A stretch of DNA of 64,000 nucleotides, taken from contig NZ_JAFBCK010000001.1 in assembly GCF_016907695.1 (NCBI RefSeq), forward strand, positions 558,001-622,000, in the 5' to 3' direction. Of this stretch, positions 8,591 through 18,223 are shown piece by piece; the stretch's first letter is position 1; each line of letters starts with the position of its first letter. A program made the position numbers and the translations under genes. Below the pieces are notes generated by a model, which searched no databases, was not told the DNA's origin, and saw only the letters and a list, made by a program, of their open reading frames with translations. The DNA is from Actinokineospora baliensis (GTDB lineage Bacteria; Actinomycetota; Actinomycetes; Mycobacteriales; Pseudonocardiaceae).

Positions 8591-9745
8591 TTAGAGGGCC
8601 TGGTAGGCGGAGGTCAGGAAGTCGGAGTAGACCTTCGGGCCAGCCGGGGAGGTCCACGCCTGCTGGGTGAGCAGGATGGTGACCAGGTCCTCGGCGGGGT
8701 CGACCTGCCCGGACGTGCCGAGGCCGCCCTCCCAGCCGAAGCGGCCGGGCGTCTTGTGGATGTCGTCGCGGGCGGTGACGACGCTGAGGCCGAAGCCCCA
8801 AGTCGTGGTGTCGAAGAAGCCGTCGACCAGGCCGCCGCCCGCTTTCTGGGCCGCGGTGAGCTGGTCGGAGGTCATGGTCAGCACCGACGGGCGGGACAGG
8901 ACCGGGCCGCCGCCCGCGCGCAGGGCGGACAGGAACGCGAGGTAGTCGGCGGCGGTCGAGACGAGGCCGCCCGCGCCGGAGCGGAAGGCGGGCGGGGTGC
9001 TCCACTGACCCTCTGGCGGGTCGTAGACGACGCGTTCGCCACTGTCGGTGTTCGAGTAGGCAGTGGCGAGCCGGGCGATCTTGTCGGCGGGGACGTGGAA
9101 CCCGGTGTCGCGCATGCCGAGCGGGGCGAAGATCCGTTCGTCGAGGACGACGTCCAGCGGCTGGCCGGTCGCCCGTTCGATGAGGACACCGAGGACGTCG
9201 TAAGCGGTGTTGTACCACCACTTCTCGCCGGGGTGGCTCAGGAGCGGGATCGTCCCCAGTAGACGCATCGCCTCGTCGGCGTCCGGTGTGGACTGCGGTT
9301 GGGGCGGTCCCGGTTCGAACCCGGCCTCGGCGATGGCGGTCTGGACGGGGTACGTGCCGGGCATCGCCATGATCACGCCTTGCCCGAAGGTGGAGTTCAT
9401 CAGGTGACGCACGGTGATGGGGCGCCGGGCCGGGACGGTGTCGTCCAGCGGGCTGTCGATGGCCTTGAGGACCCGCGGGGTGGCCAGTTCCGGGAGGAGG
9501 TCGCCGATGGGGTCGTCGAGGCGCAGGACGCACTCCTCGACCAGGGTCATGGCGGCGGCGGTCACCACGGGCTTGGTCATCGACGAGATGCGGAAGATCG
9601 TGTCGGCGCCCGCGGGGAGGTCGCCCAGGACGGTCTGGTGCGCCTGGCCGCCGTGGTCGAGCAGCGCCACGACGCCGGGGATGTCGCCGCTGTCGACGTG
9701 CCGTGCCAGGACGTCCCGGTGCCGAGCCAGCCTCACCTGATCCAT
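8591..9745 (-). CDS. Serine hydrolase, beta-lactamase/EstB family
   Basis: 384 residues. The nucleophile motif SxxK appears as SSMTKP (about residue 55), followed by the family's tyrosine region in EKWWYNTAYDVLG and a C-terminal GWEGGLGTSG, which takes the place of the third active-site motif (HTG-like). These are the hallmarks of penicillin-binding-protein-like esterases and D-aminopeptidases (class C fold) rather than of true resistance enzymes. No signal peptide is seen when the ATG at 9745 (MDQVRLARH) is used; an upstream start at 9814 would add 23 residues but no signal. Substrate unknown. It lies inside the otherwise mycobacterial gene order, so it is probably a lineage-specific insertion. 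Confidence 0.85.
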   Translation of the reverse strand: MDQVRLARHRDVLARHVDSGDIPGVVALLDHGGQAHQTVLGDLPAGADTIFRISSMTKPVVTAAAMTLVEECVLRLDDPIGDLLPELATPRVLKAIDSPLDDTVPARRPITVRHLMNSTFGQGVIMAMPGTYPVQTAIAEAGFEPGPPQPQSTPDADEAMRLLGTIPLLSHPGEKWWYNTAYDVLGVLIERATGQPLDVVLDERIFAPLGMRDTGFHVPADKIARLATAYSNTDSGERVVYDPPEGQWSTPPAFRSGAGGLVSTAADYLAFLSALRAGGGPVLSRPSVLTMTSDQLTAAQKAGGGLVDGFFDTTTWGFGLSVVTARDDIHKTPGRFGWEGGLGTSGQVDPAEDLVTILLTQQAWTSPAGPKVYSDFLTSAYQAL

Positions 9746-9914
9746 GGCGGCCAACCTAGCCCACGTCGCACACGGGTTCGAGAAATTGTCGTACCCGTGC
9801 GGTTCACTGCTCACATGGCAGCGGGGGTTTCAAGCAATGGGGGTTTCAGGCAGCGTGATCGGGGGCACTCTGGGGGTGGGTCGGACTAACCGCGTGACAA
9901 CTCAACAGCGGCGG

Positions 9915-10733
9915 TCAGAGCGCGATGCCCCGAGAAGCCAGCCACGGGGTGGGGTTCATCTTGCGCCCGTCCGCGTCCCAGATCTCGAAGTGCAGGTGCG
10001 GACCGGTGGACTGGCCCCGGTTGCCCATGTGCGCGATCATCTGGCCCGCCTTGACCTTCTGGCCCTCGCGGACGACGTAGTCGTTGACGTGGCCGTAGAC
10101 CGAGACGGTGCCGTCGGCGTGCTGGACGCGGACCCAGAGGCCGAAGCCGCTGGCCGTGCCCGCCTCGATCACGACGCCGTCGGCGACCGACAGGATCGGG
10201 GTGCCGATGCGGTTGGCGATGTCCACGCCGTAGTGGGTGACGCCCCAGCGGGCGCCGAAGCCGGAGGTGAAGGTGCCGACGGCCGGGCGGACGAACTTGG
10301 GCCTGGCCGCTTCCTCCTGCTGGGCCTTGAGCACCGCGGCGCGCTCGGCCTTGGCCTGGGTGAGCCGCTCGGTGGTGGCCATCTTCTGGGCCTCGACCGT
10401 GCCGTCGGCCTGGTTGGCCAGGGCGAGCAGCTCGGGGGTGGCGGGTGCGTCACCGCCCATGCCCATCGCCGCCGACGCCTGGCGGGTCCCCGCCAGCGGG
10501 ACGACCTCGTCCGCCGGGGAACCACCGCCCGCCGCGGCCGACTGCAGGGTCTGCCCAGCGGCCGCCGCCGCGAACGCGCCGACCGCCACAGCGGCGACGA
10601 CGACGCGACCGCGCAACGCCGATGACGGCGGAGCGATCCGGTGGGCACCCTTGGCGCGGCGTGCACCGCGTTCGAGCGCTTCGTCGAGCGCGGCGAACTC
10701 GTGTTCGCCGCCGGTGGAGCGATGTCGAGACAA
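9915..10733 (-). CDS. M23 family metallopeptidase (Rv0950c-like)
   Basis: 272 residues. After a basic N-terminus there is one hydrophobic anchor (RVVVAAVAVGAFAAAAAG, about 44-61), a charged coiled-coil-like region (about 108-145), and a C-terminal LytM/M23 domain. The zinc ligands are visible in THYGVDIAN (HxxxD) and GPHLHFEIW (HxH). M23 peptidases cut peptidoglycan cross-bridges or act as activators of amidases. The only possible start after the upstream in-frame stop is a TTG at 10733. Its position between pcrA and sucC matches M. tuberculosis Rv0950c. Confidence 0.9.
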   Translation of the reverse strand: MSRHRSTGGEHEFAALDEALERGARRAKGAHRIAPPSSALRGRVVVAAVAVGAFAAAAAGQTLQSAAAGGGSPADEVVPLAGTRQASAAMGMGGDAPATPELLALANQADGTVEAQKMATTERLTQAKAERAAVLKAQQEEAARPKFVRPAVGTFTSGFGARWGVTHYGVDIANRIGTPILSVADGVVIEAGTASGFGLWVRVQHADGTVSVYGHVNDYVVREGQKVKAGQMIAHMGNRGQSTGPHLHFEIWDADGRKMNPTPWLASRGIAL

Positions 10734-11507
10734 GACCTAGCCTTCCGCCTTCGGGGAGTCGGGCCACACCACCAGCTCGCGGGGGACGAGCTCGTTCGGT
10801 GTCGGACACCGGGCGGGGGACCCGGTTGAGCAGGCATCCGAGCCGGATTCCTACCCCGTCCTGTTCGTGACCAGACCGTGACAACGGACCCGGGGACAGT
10901 AACGGGGAGGCAGCGCCGCAGGCAACAGTGCTCACCCAGATCTCACCGGACACCATACGACCAGAACGCGGCACCCAGCGGCTACTACGCAAAGTTAACC
11001 CGAAGTCACACCTATAGTGTGAGCTGGGTCTCCCATCAATCGTCCATCCGGGTGGCAACCGAATTACCCCCGAGTTCGTCCCGGGCGGGCGCGAAGGTCA
11101 CGACCCGGACACTGGACCCCTCGGAGCCCTCTGCTCGATGGGGCCGACTTGGCTTGCGTGGGGGCTCCGAGTCGCGAGCCGTCCCGCCCAACCCGACGAC
11201 CGCCCCCAGGAAGCCGCCCGCCCAATGCTCGATGGGGCGGACTTGGTTTGTGTGGGGTGGCGGTGCCCGTAGCGTTGTGCGCGGACAGGGCCATGCTTTT
11301 CGGCCCCAGCTTTGCGGTCCTGCCACGGGTGGCGCAGGGGCCCCGCGCAAACCAAGTTCGCCCCATCGAGCACACCCGACCACGACGGGTCCGGGTCGCG
11401 AGCCCGCCCCATCGAGCCTGCCCACGCCACCACGATCCAGCGCAATGCCGAAGGCGAGCCGACGACCCGACGGCGCCCCCAGCACCCGCTTGCTAGCGTT
11501 GCCTGCG
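10734..11507. other. 774-bp intergenic region holding palindromic element copy A and partial copies
   Basis: No convincing gene. The left part (10734-11020) ends in an AT-rich patch with TCACA-cctatag-TGTGA (11007-11023) that includes TATAGT, a good -10 hexamer for the rightward direction, but no matching -35 is clear. From 11098 to 11475 the region is a mosaic of one complete palindromic element (11226-11372), a left-half element at 11132-11180, a right-half element at 11389-11416, and the shoulder sequence also found beside the other two copies (11434-11475). Confidence 0.7.
11226..11372 (-). repeat. 148-bp palindromic repeat, copy A (147 bp)
   Basis: Imperfect palindrome beginning TGCTCGATGGGGCGGACTTG and ending with the inverse complement, CAAGTTCGCCCCATCGAGCA. 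About 32 bases at each end are inverted copies of one another. Read on the minus strand, the middle contains CCGTGGCAGGACCGCA and GGGGCCGAAAAGCATGGCCC, shared with copies B and C. It codes for nothing and carries no transposase. Size, inverted ends and intergenic position are those of a MITE-like or REP-like element. Confidence 0.85.
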
Positions 11508-13181
11508 ATGACTTCGCGGATCACCACCCCGTCCCCCGCTGACTCGCCCGCCGACGACAGAGCCGGGGCTCGGGTTGGGTGGGCCCAGAGTCCGGTCCAA
11601 CTGCGGCTCGCCCTCGGCCTCGCAGCTCTCGGCGCTTTCGCCCAGATCGCGGGCATCGCCATCGGGCTTGTCGACCACGGGCCGCCGCCCGGTTTCTCCT
11701 CTTTTCCCCTGCTGCTCCTGCTCGCCGCGCTCCCCCCTGCCGTGGCGATGGGGCTCGTGGCGGGCAAGCGGCCCGTCGTGGGCGCGGGTGTCCTGGTCGG
11801 GGCCGCCCTCCTCGGGCCTGGGCGGCTGCTGGGCGATCTCCAGTTCCTGGTCGACCCCCTGGTGGTGTCCCGGCCGGAGATTATGGTTCCGACCAGCCTG
11901 GCTCCGCTGCACGCCGGTGCGGGCCTGTGGCTGCTGCTCGCCGGCCACCTCCTCGCGATCACCGCGGGTGTCTTGGCCGCCAACCGGGCTGGAGCGCCCT
12001 ACGGGACTCCTTATGCCGCTGAGGTGCACGACGAGGTCAAGCAGCGGTCGCCGGTGGGGTTGGTGGCGGCGGTCGTGGCCGCGTTCGGGTTGCAGTTGGC
12101 ACCGTTCTATTCGGGGAATGCGTTCCTGCTCGCCGAGGGGCTGATCGACAGCCCGTGGCTGGGGCGGTTCGCGCTGCTGGTCGCCGGGATCGGGGTCGTC
12201 GGCGCGGCGTTGGTGGGGACGCGCGGCGCTGCGGTCGGGGTGGTTCTCGGCGTGGCGGCGATCGCGGTTCCGCAGGTCGCGGCCGGGTTGTGGGTGGGGC
12301 TGCTCGAAGCGGCCCCCGGGCCTTGCGTGGCTCTGCTCGGGGTCGCGGGGCTGGCGGTGTCCGTGTGGGTGACGACCCGGGACGAGCAGGGGACCGATCC
12401 GGTGGCTGCGGTGCACCGGATCGCGGGCGTGCTCGGGGTCCTGTCCGGACTGTCGGGTATCGCCGCCGCGACCACCACCGTTCTGGCTGTCGACGGCGTC
12501 GAGCAGGAGACCTTCTCCAACCGGCTGTTCCTCCCGGCCGGGATCCTGGTGGCCGCGCTCGCCATACCCCTTCTGATCCCCAGGGTCGCGGCACCGGTGC
12601 GGCCCGCCTTCGCCGCCGCCCTCGCCTCGATCGCACTGGCCGGTACGTCCACTTTGGACGCGGTGGTGACCGCGACCGGCGTCGGCGCCCCCATCAGCAC
12701 CGGCGCGGCCGTCTGGTTCACCGCGGCAGCCGTGGTGTTCGCGGGCGCGGCGACGATCACCGTGCTGTTCGCGGGCAACGCCGAGCGCGGCGAACCGCAG
12801 GACCGGCCGCTCGACCTCGCGCTGGTCGCCCCGCTGGCCGTGGCCGGGCTGCTGGCGGTCGGCGCTTTCGGCCTGCCCGTCGGCAAGGCCCGCGGGCTGG
12901 TGCCCCCGGGGATCTGGACCGAGTTCCGGCTCGCCTCCCTCGGCCTGTTGCTCGCCGTGATCACCGTCGTCGTGGCGGTGGCTCTGACGCCCGCGTCACG
13001 GCCGCACCGGGCGGGCGCGCTGCTGCTCGGCTGCGCGGGCCTGGTCGGGGTCCGCGCCATGGAGTACCCGCTGACCTCGGCCCGCGCGATCGGCTCGGTG
13101 CCCGGCCCCGGCCTGTGGCTGTCGTTGGCCTGCGCGGCCGCCCTGGTGGTGGCAGCGCTGATGGTGCTGAGCCGCCGGTGA
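11508..13181 (+). CDS. Polytopic membrane protein, function unknown
   Basis: 557 residues from ATG 11508 (MTSRITTPSPADSPADDRAG). About 12-13 hydrophobic segments separated by short loops, rich in Ala, Gly, Val and Leu; the first span is LRLALGLAALGAFAQIAGIA at about residue 30. The reading frame is open far upstream, but that stretch is the intergenic repeat region and has no protein character. The stop overlaps the start of the small gene at 13178, so the two are translationally coupled. No transporter signature is recognised. It is absent from the M. tuberculosis version of this gene order as I know it. Confidence 0.82.
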   Translation: MTSRITTPSPADSPADDRAGARVGWAQSPVQLRLALGLAALGAFAQIAGIAIGLVDHGPPPGFSSFPLLLLLAALPPAVAMGLVAGKRPVVGAGVLVGAALLGPGRLLGDLQFLVDPLVVSRPEIMVPTSLAPLHAGAGLWLLLAGHLLAITAGVLAANRAGAPYGTPYAAEVHDEVKQRSPVGLVAAVVAAFGLQLAPFYSGNAFLLAEGLIDSPWLGRFALLVAGIGVVGAALVGTRGAAVGVVLGVAAIAVPQVAAGLWVGLLEAAPGPCVALLGVAGLAVSVWVTTRDEQGTDPVAAVHRIAGVLGVLSGLSGIAAATTTVLAVDGVEQETFSNRLFLPAGILVAALAIPLLIPRVAAPVRPAFAAALASIALAGTSTLDAVVTATGVGAPISTGAAVWFTAAAVVFAGAATITVLFAGNAERGEPQDRPLDLALVAPLAVAGLLAVGAFGLPVGKARGLVPPGIWTEFRLASLGLLLAVITVVVAVALTPASRPHRAGALLLGCAGLVGVRAMEYPLTSARAIGSVPGPGLWLSLACAAALVVAALMVLSRR

Positions 13182-13435
13182 GGGTGGTGCTGGTCAGCCA
13201 GGACACCGCGGTGGCCGCGGCGCTGCGCGACCTGGGGGTCGAGGTCGTCTACCTGGCGGCGGCGACCCCTGAGGCGCTGGTCAGCACGGCCATGCAGGAG
13301 GACGCCGATGCCGTGGCCGCGCCGGGCGCTCTAGGGGCGATCACCGCGCTGTTGGCCGACAATGGCGCCACCGACATAGCCGTGGTCGGCGTGGACTCGA
13401 TCGCCGCCTGGGTCGTCGCCACGGCCGGTGAGTGA
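13178..13435 (+). CDS. Small cobalamin-binding-domain-like protein
   Basis: 85 residues starting at a GTG that overlaps the preceding stop (GTGA). The sequence (RVVLVSQDTAVAAALRDLGV, then EVVYLAAATPEALVSTAMQE and ADAVAAPG) has the alternating beta-strand/helix pattern and phrasing of the B12-binding Rossmann-like domain at the C-terminus of methylmalonyl-CoA mutase. The B12-coordinating DxHxxG is missing: the place where it should stand reads SQDTAV. It is therefore more likely a structural relative than a cobalamin binder. Coupling to the membrane protein upstream suggests a joint role. Confidence 0.7.
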   Translation: MRVVLVSQDTAVAAALRDLGVEVVYLAAATPEALVSTAMQEDADAVAAPGALGAITALLADNGATDIAVVGVDSIAAWVVATAGE

Positions 13436-13442
13436 GCTCACC
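13427..13442. promoter_or_regulatory. Possible Crp/GlxR-type operator upstream of sucC
   Basis: GGTGAGTGAGCTCACC has the arms GTGA-N6-TCAC typical of Crp/GlxR-family sites, which often control TCA-cycle genes in actinobacteria. It overlaps the stop of the preceding small gene and lies about 146 bases before the sucC start. Confidence 0.35.
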
Positions 13443-13474
13443 ACCGGTCGTGACGGACCTCACCGGGTGCGAAG

Positions 13475-13503
13475 TGTCAAGCCCCATCCCACGTCGCTAG
13501 GGT
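13475..13503 (+). promoter_or_regulatory. Candidate sucCD promoter
   Basis: TGTCAA (13475-13480), 17 bases, TAGGGT (13498-13503). The spacing is ideal and the -10 fits the actinobacterial TANNNT rule; the -35 is only a partial match. It lies about 85 bases before the sucC GTG. Confidence 0.35.
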
Positions 13504-13587
13504 TCCCGTGTCGTCAGACAGCGCGACCTCACCCAAGCCTGTCGTCCCACAGCAGCACGTCGACACCGTAAGTCAGGAGACTGTCGA

Positions 13588-14757
13588 GTGGACCTGTACG
13601 AGTACCAGGCGAAGGATCTCTTCGCCGCCCACGGGGTCCCGGTCCTGCCGGGCGACGTGGCAAGCACCCCCGAGGAAGCCCACGCGATCGCGCAGGGGCT
13701 CGGGCAGACCGTGGTCATCAAGGCCCAGGTGAAGACCGGCGGCCGCGGCAAGGCGGGCGGCGTGAAGCTCGCCGACGACGCCGACGGCGCCAAGGAGAAG
13801 GCCGAGGCGATCCTCGGCCTCGACATCAAGGGCCACATCACCCGCAAGGTGCTGGTGACCGTCGCCTCCGACATCGCCGAGGAGTACTACTTCTCCTTCC
13901 TGCTCGACCGCGCCAACCGGACCTTCCTGGCGATGGCCTCGGCCGAGGGCGGCATGGAGATCGAGCAGCTGGCCGTGGAGCGCCCCGACGCGCTGGCCAA
14001 GGTGCCGGTCGACGCGATCAAGGGCGTCGACCTGGCGACCGCGCGCGACATCGCGACCCAGGCCAGGATCCCGGCCGAGGTGCTGGAGCAGGCCGCCGAG
14101 GTGATCGTCAAGCTGTGGGAGACCTTCGTCAGCGAGGACGCCACCCTCGTCGAGGTCAACCCGCTGGTGCGCGACCCGCAGGACAAGGTCATCGCCCTCG
14201 ACGGCAAGGTGACCCTGGACGAGAACGCCGCCTTCCGCCAGCCCGGCCACGCCGCGCTGGTCGACAAGGACGCCGAGGACCCGCTGGAGGCCGCGGCCAA
14301 GGCCAAGGACCTCAACTACGTCAAGCTCGACGGCCAGGTCGGCATCATCGGCAACGGCGCGGGCCTGGTCATGTCCACCCTGGACGTCGTCGCCTACGCC
14401 GGTGAGAAGCACAAGGGCGTCAAGCCCGCGAACTTCCTCGACATCGGTGGCGGCGCCTCGGCCGAGGTGATGGCCAACGGCCTGCACATCATCCTGGGCG
14501 ACCCGGACGTGAAGTCCGTCTTCGTCAACGTCTTCGGCGGCATCACCTCCTGCGACGCGGTCGCCAACGGCATCGTCGCGGCGCTGCAGATCCTGGGCGA
14601 CGAGGCCACCAAGCCGCTGGTCGTCCGCCTGGACGGCAACAACGTCGACGAGGGTCGGCGGATTCTGGCCGAGGCCAACCACCCGCTGGTGACGGTCGTC
14701 GACACTATGGACAACGCGGCTGACAAGGCCGCCGAGCTCGCGGCTGCGGGGGTCTGA
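13588..14757 (+). CDS. sucC: Succinyl-CoA ligase (ADP/GDP-forming), beta subunit
   Basis: 389 residues, the usual length. The beta subunit of succinyl-CoA synthetase binds the nucleotide and, with SucD, converts succinyl-CoA, phosphate and NDP to succinate, CoA and NTP in the TCA cycle. It begins with the family hallmark [19 protein letters not shown], and carries [16 protein letters not shown] of the ATP-grasp domain, EINPL-like VEVNPLVRD, and the C-terminal [16 protein letters not shown] that contacts the alpha subunit. The GTG at 13588 follows AGGAGA at 8 bases. sucD begins 6 bases after its stop. Confidence 0.97.
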   Translation: MDLYEYQAKDLFAAHGVPVLPGDVASTPEEAHAIAQGLGQTVVIKAQVKTGGRGKAGGVKLADDADGAKEKAEAILGLDIKGHITRKVLVTVASDIAEEYYFSFLLDRANRTFLAMASAEGGMEIEQLAVERPDALAKVPVDAIKGVDLATARDIATQARIPAEVLEQAAEVIVKLWETFVSEDATLVEVNPLVRDPQDKVIALDGKVTLDENAAFRQPGHAALVDKDAEDPLEAAAKAKDLNYVKLDGQVGIIGNGAGLVMSTLDVVAYAGEKHKGVKPANFLDIGGGASAEVMANGLHIILGDPDVKSVFVNVFGGITSCDAVANGIVAALQILGDEATKPLVVRLDGNNVDEGRRILAEANHPLVTVVDTMDNAADKAAELAAAGV

Positions 14758-14762
14758 CCCAG

Positions 14763-15653
14763 ATGGCTATCTTCCTGACCGAGAACAGCAAGGTCATCGT
14801 CCAGGGCATCACCGGCTCCGAGGGCACCAAGCACACCGCGCGGATGCTCAAGTCGGGCACGAACATCGTCGGCGGGGTGAACCCGCGCAAGGCGGGCACC
14901 AAGGTCGAGATCGAGGGCCAGTCGCTGCCGGTGTTCGCCACCGTCGCCGAGGCCATCGCCGAGACCGGCGCGGACGTGTCGGTCATCTTCGTGCCGCCGA
15001 AGTTCGCCAAGGACGCCGTCATCGAGGCGATCGACGCCGAGATCGGCCTCGCGGTCGTCATCACCGAGGGCATCCCGGTGCACGACTCCGCCTACTTCTG
15101 GGCGCACGCGGTCGCCACCGGGCACAAGACCCGGATCATCGGCCCGAACTGCCCCGGCCTGATCTCCCCCGGGAAGTCCAACGCGGGCATCATCCCGGCC
15201 GACATCACCGGCCCCGGCAAGATCGGCCTGGTGTCCAAGTCGGGCACGCTGACCTACCAGATGATGTACGAGCTGCGCGACATCGGCTTCTCGTCCGCGG
15301 TCGGCATCGGCGGTGACCCGATCATCGGCACCACGCACATCGACGCGCTCGCCGCGTTCGAGGCCGACCCCGAGACCGAGCTGATCGTGATGATCGGCGA
15401 GATCGGCGGCGACGCCGAGGAGCGGGCCGCGGCCTACATCAAGGAGAACGTGACCAAGCCGGTCGTCGGCTACGTCGCGGGCTTCACCGCCCCCGAGGGC
15501 AAGACGATGGGCCACGCGGGCGCGATCGTGTCCGGCTCGGCCGGTACCGCGCAGGCGAAGAAGGAGGCCCTCGAGGCCGCAGGCGTCAAGGTCGGCAAGA
15601 CGCCGTCGGAGACCGCCGCGCTGGCGCGGGAGCTGTTCACCGCGCGCGGCTAG
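14763..15653 (+). CDS. sucD: Succinyl-CoA ligase, alpha subunit
   Basis: 296 residues. The alpha subunit binds CoA and carries the phosphohistidine. Visible are the CoA-binding Rossmann segment [39 protein letters not shown] and the catalytic histidine in [11 protein letters not shown] (His about 251). It forms the heterodimer with the product of sucC immediately upstream; the operon ends at a strong hairpin 18 bases after the stop. Confidence 0.97.
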   Translation: MAIFLTENSKVIVQGITGSEGTKHTARMLKSGTNIVGGVNPRKAGTKVEIEGQSLPVFATVAEAIAETGADVSVIFVPPKFAKDAVIEAIDAEIGLAVVITEGIPVHDSAYFWAHAVATGHKTRIIGPNCPGLISPGKSNAGIIPADITGPGKIGLVSKSGTLTYQMMYELRDIGFSSAVGIGGDPIIGTTHIDALAAFEADPETELIVMIGEIGGDAEERAAAYIKENVTKPVVGYVAGFTAPEGKTMGHAGAIVSGSAGTAQAKKEALEAAGVKVGKTPSETAALARELFTARG

Positions 15654-15670
15654 GGAGTGTTGAGCACTAC

Positions 15671-15705
15671 CGTGGGGCCGGGCGCTGGTAGCGTCCGGCC
15701 CCACG
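15671..15705 (+). terminator. sucCD terminator hairpin
   Basis: CGTGGGGCCGG pairs with CCGGCCCCACG (11 bp, 13-base loop), 18 bases after the sucD stop. G+C-rich and without a U-run. Confidence 0.7.
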
Positions 15706-15814
15706 CTCGTTCATCCGCCCGGGAACCGGACACGGTCGGGTGACGTCCAACGGGCAGGGATGGGCTAGCGTTTCGTTGGCTCTGATGTTTCTTCGTCGCT
15801 GAGGAGAGCACGCG

Positions 15815-16486
15815 ATGACCTACCCAGGTGCGCCGGGCGGATACCCGGGGCCGGGACAACCGCAGCAGCCACCGCAGCCCCAGCCGGGGTTCGGCCCGCC
15901 GCCGGTGGCCTCGGGCAGCAGGTTCACCCTGGCGCAGACGCTGCACTTGGTCGTGCTCGGTCTCGGCGCGCTGAACCTGTTCCTCGGGTTCGCCCCGCTC
16001 GCGGCGTCGATCAGCTTCTACGAGGGCGGCTTCGGCTGGGTGCCCGGTCTGCTGTTCGCCGGTGGCCTGCTCGCGCTGCCCGCGGTGCTCGCCGGTGACA
16101 AGAAGGTCGGCGTGCACTCGGTCGCCCTGGTGCTCGGCGCGACGCTGGCGTTCCTGTTCAGCGTGTTCGCCAGCGACGGCGAGCTCAAGGCTGGCGGCAT
16201 CATGGTGCTGATCTTCGGCTTGCTGCAGTCCGGTGGCGCCATCGCCGCGTTCCTGTTCGAGGCGGGCATCCTCAAGCCGCCCGCGCCCGCGCAGCACCAC
16301 GGCCACTTCGGACAGCCGGGCGGCTACAACCCGCCGTCCGGGCAGTTCCAGCAGCCCTACGGCCAGCCGCCGGTGCAGCAGCCGCAGCCGGGCGCGCAGA
16401 CCACCTTCGCCCCGCAGCAGGGCCAGTTCGGCCAGCCCCCGCACGCCCCCGGCACGCCGCCGGGTGGGTACCCGCAGCAGGGCTGA
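15815..16486 (+). CDS. DUF5336-type membrane protein with Pro/Gln-rich tail (Rv0954-like)
   Basis: 223 residues. A Pro/Gly/Gln-rich cytoplasmic start (MTYPGAPGGYPGPGQPQQPP) is followed by four hydrophobic segments between about residues 40 and 155, then a second Gln/Pro/Gly-rich tail ending in HAPGTPPGGYPQQG. This matches the mycobacterial Rv0954 family, which is implicated in cell division/envelope function there. A good ribosome-binding site (GAGGAGA) precedes the ATG. The disordered tails on both sides of the membrane core suggest partner or phase-type interactions, as in other divisome accessory proteins. Confidence 0.87.
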   Translation: MTYPGAPGGYPGPGQPQQPPQPQPGFGPPPVASGSRFTLAQTLHLVVLGLGALNLFLGFAPLAASISFYEGGFGWVPGLLFAGGLLALPAVLAGDKKVGVHSVALVLGATLAFLFSVFASDGELKAGGIMVLIFGLLQSGGAIAAFLFEAGILKPPAPAQHHGHFGQPGGYNPPSGQFQQPYGQPPVQQPQPGAQTTFAPQQGQFGQPPHAPGTPPGGYPQQG

Positions 16487-16837
16487 CGCGCTTTCTCGCC
16501 GGAACGGGCGGGGTCACCGGGAAACCGGAGACCCCGCCCGTTCCGCGTTTCCGGGGTGGTGGCGGTGATGAGGCTGATCAACCTCGGCGCAGGTGGCTGC
16601 CTGCCGGGGGCAGCAGTGCCAGATCCGGGGCGGCTGCCCGAACACAGGAATGGCAGCCGGATTCGGCTGACCGCCACCGCCGCTGGGCGGGTGCCGTTGG
16701 CGATGTCCGCACCTCGCCGTCGTCGGGCCCGAGGCGGTCGGGGTCCGTCGCCGACCTCGTTTCCGGGCGTTCACCGGATTGGTGGGTGGCGGCGTGGCTG
16801 AACCGATCGGCGGAGCGCGGGTGTCAGAGTGGGGGCC
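16487..16837. other. Intergenic region (351 bp)
   Basis: Contains the strong terminator at 16501-16544. The remaining 290 bases show no gene, repeat or clear promoter that I can support. Confidence 0.6.
16501..16544 (+). terminator. Strong terminator hairpin
   Basis: GGAACGGGCGGGGTC pairs perfectly with GACCCCGCCCGTTCC (15 bp) around a 14-base loop, 15 bases after the DUF5336 gene. Confidence 0.8.
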
Positions 16838-18160
16838 ATGCCGGACACCGACCTGTTGGAGGCCGAGGAGACCGACCGGGTCGTGATCACCCGGTCGCTG
16901 CGCGGGCGGGTGCTCGCTGTCGCCGCTGTTGGGCCGGTGCTCACCGGGTACGCGGCTGTGGCGGCGGTGTTGGCGCTGGTCACGGCGATCGCGGCGCGGG
17001 CGTTGTTCACCACGCCCGGTGTTCTGGCCGCGGCGGTGCCGGGCTGGCTAGCGGCTTACCAGGTGCCGGTGCGGATCGAGGGCCATGAACTCGGTGCTCT
17101 GCCCCTGTTGCCGACGCTGCTGGTGTTGGTGCTGGTGTGGCGGACGGCGGCTGCGGCAGCGGAACGGTTGGACGTGGAGACGCCGCGGGAGGCTGGGCAG
17201 GTGGTGGGTGCCGTTGTCGGCGCGCATGCCGTGGTGGGCCTAACGCTGGCGTTGTTGTGTTCGGGTGGAACGGTCACGATCGACCCCTTGGCGGGGTTGT
17301 ACTACCCGGCTCTCCTGTCCGGTATCGCCGCCGTAGCCGGGGTGATTCCGCGCGCTGGGGTATTGCACGTGTTGTCCGAGCGGATGGACGCGGTAGCGCT
17401 AAGAGGCCTGCGAGCCGGTCTGCTCGCGGTGGCGGCACTGCTTGCCACGGGCGCGGTTGTGCTGACCCTGGCGTTGGCCCTGTCGTTCTCGACCGTGAAG
17501 GGCCTCTTCGCCATAGAGGGCCTCGGCGGCGGTGTCGGCATGTTGTTGCTGTCGCTGGGATATCTGCCTAACGCGGTGATCGCGGCCACGGGGTTCGCAG
17601 CGGGCCCAGGCTTCTCCTTGGGGACGGTTGTGGTGTCCCCTATGGACTTCTCCGGTGGCGTAGTGCCGCCGCTGCCGCTTCTAGGCGCCTTGCCGGAGCA
17701 TGGTCAACCGTGGTGGTTGGTGCTGTTCGCGTTGCCCGGCGCTGTCGGGACGCTGGTGGGCTGGGTACTGCGCGAGGTCGACGAGTCACCCCGGATGCGG
17801 TTGCGCGCGGTGGCGGTGGCCTCCGTTGTGGTGGCGATGGTGTTCGCGGTGCTGGGTGGGGCGGCGGGCGGAGCGCTGGGCGGTGGCCCCTTCAACCCGT
17901 TGGACCTGCGGGCGGCGTGGTTGTCGTTGGCGCTGGTGGCCTGGGTCGCGGTCCCCGGCGGCCTGATCGCCTGGACTGCGGGACCGCAGCCCGAACCGGA
18001 ACCAGAGCCTGATCCCGAGCCGGACGACGAGACCGACGAGACCGAAGAAGACCCCGACGAGGTCGAGGAACCAGAAGACCCGGTGGACGAGGCGGTCGCG
18101 GACGAGGCCGAGCCGGAGGACGAGCACGAGGGCGGGGACACAGCCAAGCCCGGGTCCTGA
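16838..18160 (+). CDS. DUF6350-type polytopic membrane protein (Rv0955-like)
   Basis: 440 residues from ATG 16838 (a GTG at 16829 is possible). About ten hydrophobic segments fill residues 25-385. The C-terminus is a highly acidic cytoplasmic tail of about 55 residues built of Glu/Asp/Pro ([20 protein letters not shown]), which is not part of the membrane core. The position directly before purN matches M. tuberculosis Rv0955. Function unknown. Confidence 0.87.
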   Translation: MPDTDLLEAEETDRVVITRSLRGRVLAVAAVGPVLTGYAAVAAVLALVTAIAARALFTTPGVLAAAVPGWLAAYQVPVRIEGHELGALPLLPTLLVLVLVWRTAAAAAERLDVETPREAGQVVGAVVGAHAVVGLTLALLCSGGTVTIDPLAGLYYPALLSGIAAVAGVIPRAGVLHVLSERMDAVALRGLRAGLLAVAALLATGAVVLTLALALSFSTVKGLFAIEGLGGGVGMLLLSLGYLPNAVIAATGFAAGPGFSLGTVVVSPMDFSGGVVPPLPLLGALPEHGQPWWLVLFALPGAVGTLVGWVLREVDESPRMRLRAVAVASVVVAMVFAVLGGAAGGALGGGPFNPLDLRAAWLSLALVAWVAVPGGLIAWTAGPQPEPEPEPDPEPDDETDETEEDPDEVEEPEDPVDEAVADEAEPEDEHEGGDTAKPGS

Positions 18161-18223
18161 GCAAGATCGACTTCCCACGGCCTAGTCTGGGCGCGTCCTG
18201 GTCCGGCCTTCGCAGGGAGCACG

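Noticed and set aside
4168..8670. A 1,500-codon open frame on the + strand through several genes
   Set aside because: It covers chorismate mutase and other clear genes in the wrong strand or frame; composition artefact of high G+C.
9300..9330. GGTTCGAACCC, resembling a tRNA T-loop
   Set aside because: It lies in the serine hydrolase coding region and no cloverleaf can be drawn around it. No tRNA was found anywhere in the window.
11007..11023. TCACA-N7-TGTGA as a Crp site
   Set aside because: The arms are in the reverse order of the Crp/GlxR consensus (TGTGA...TCACA). It was kept only as a possible promoter patch.
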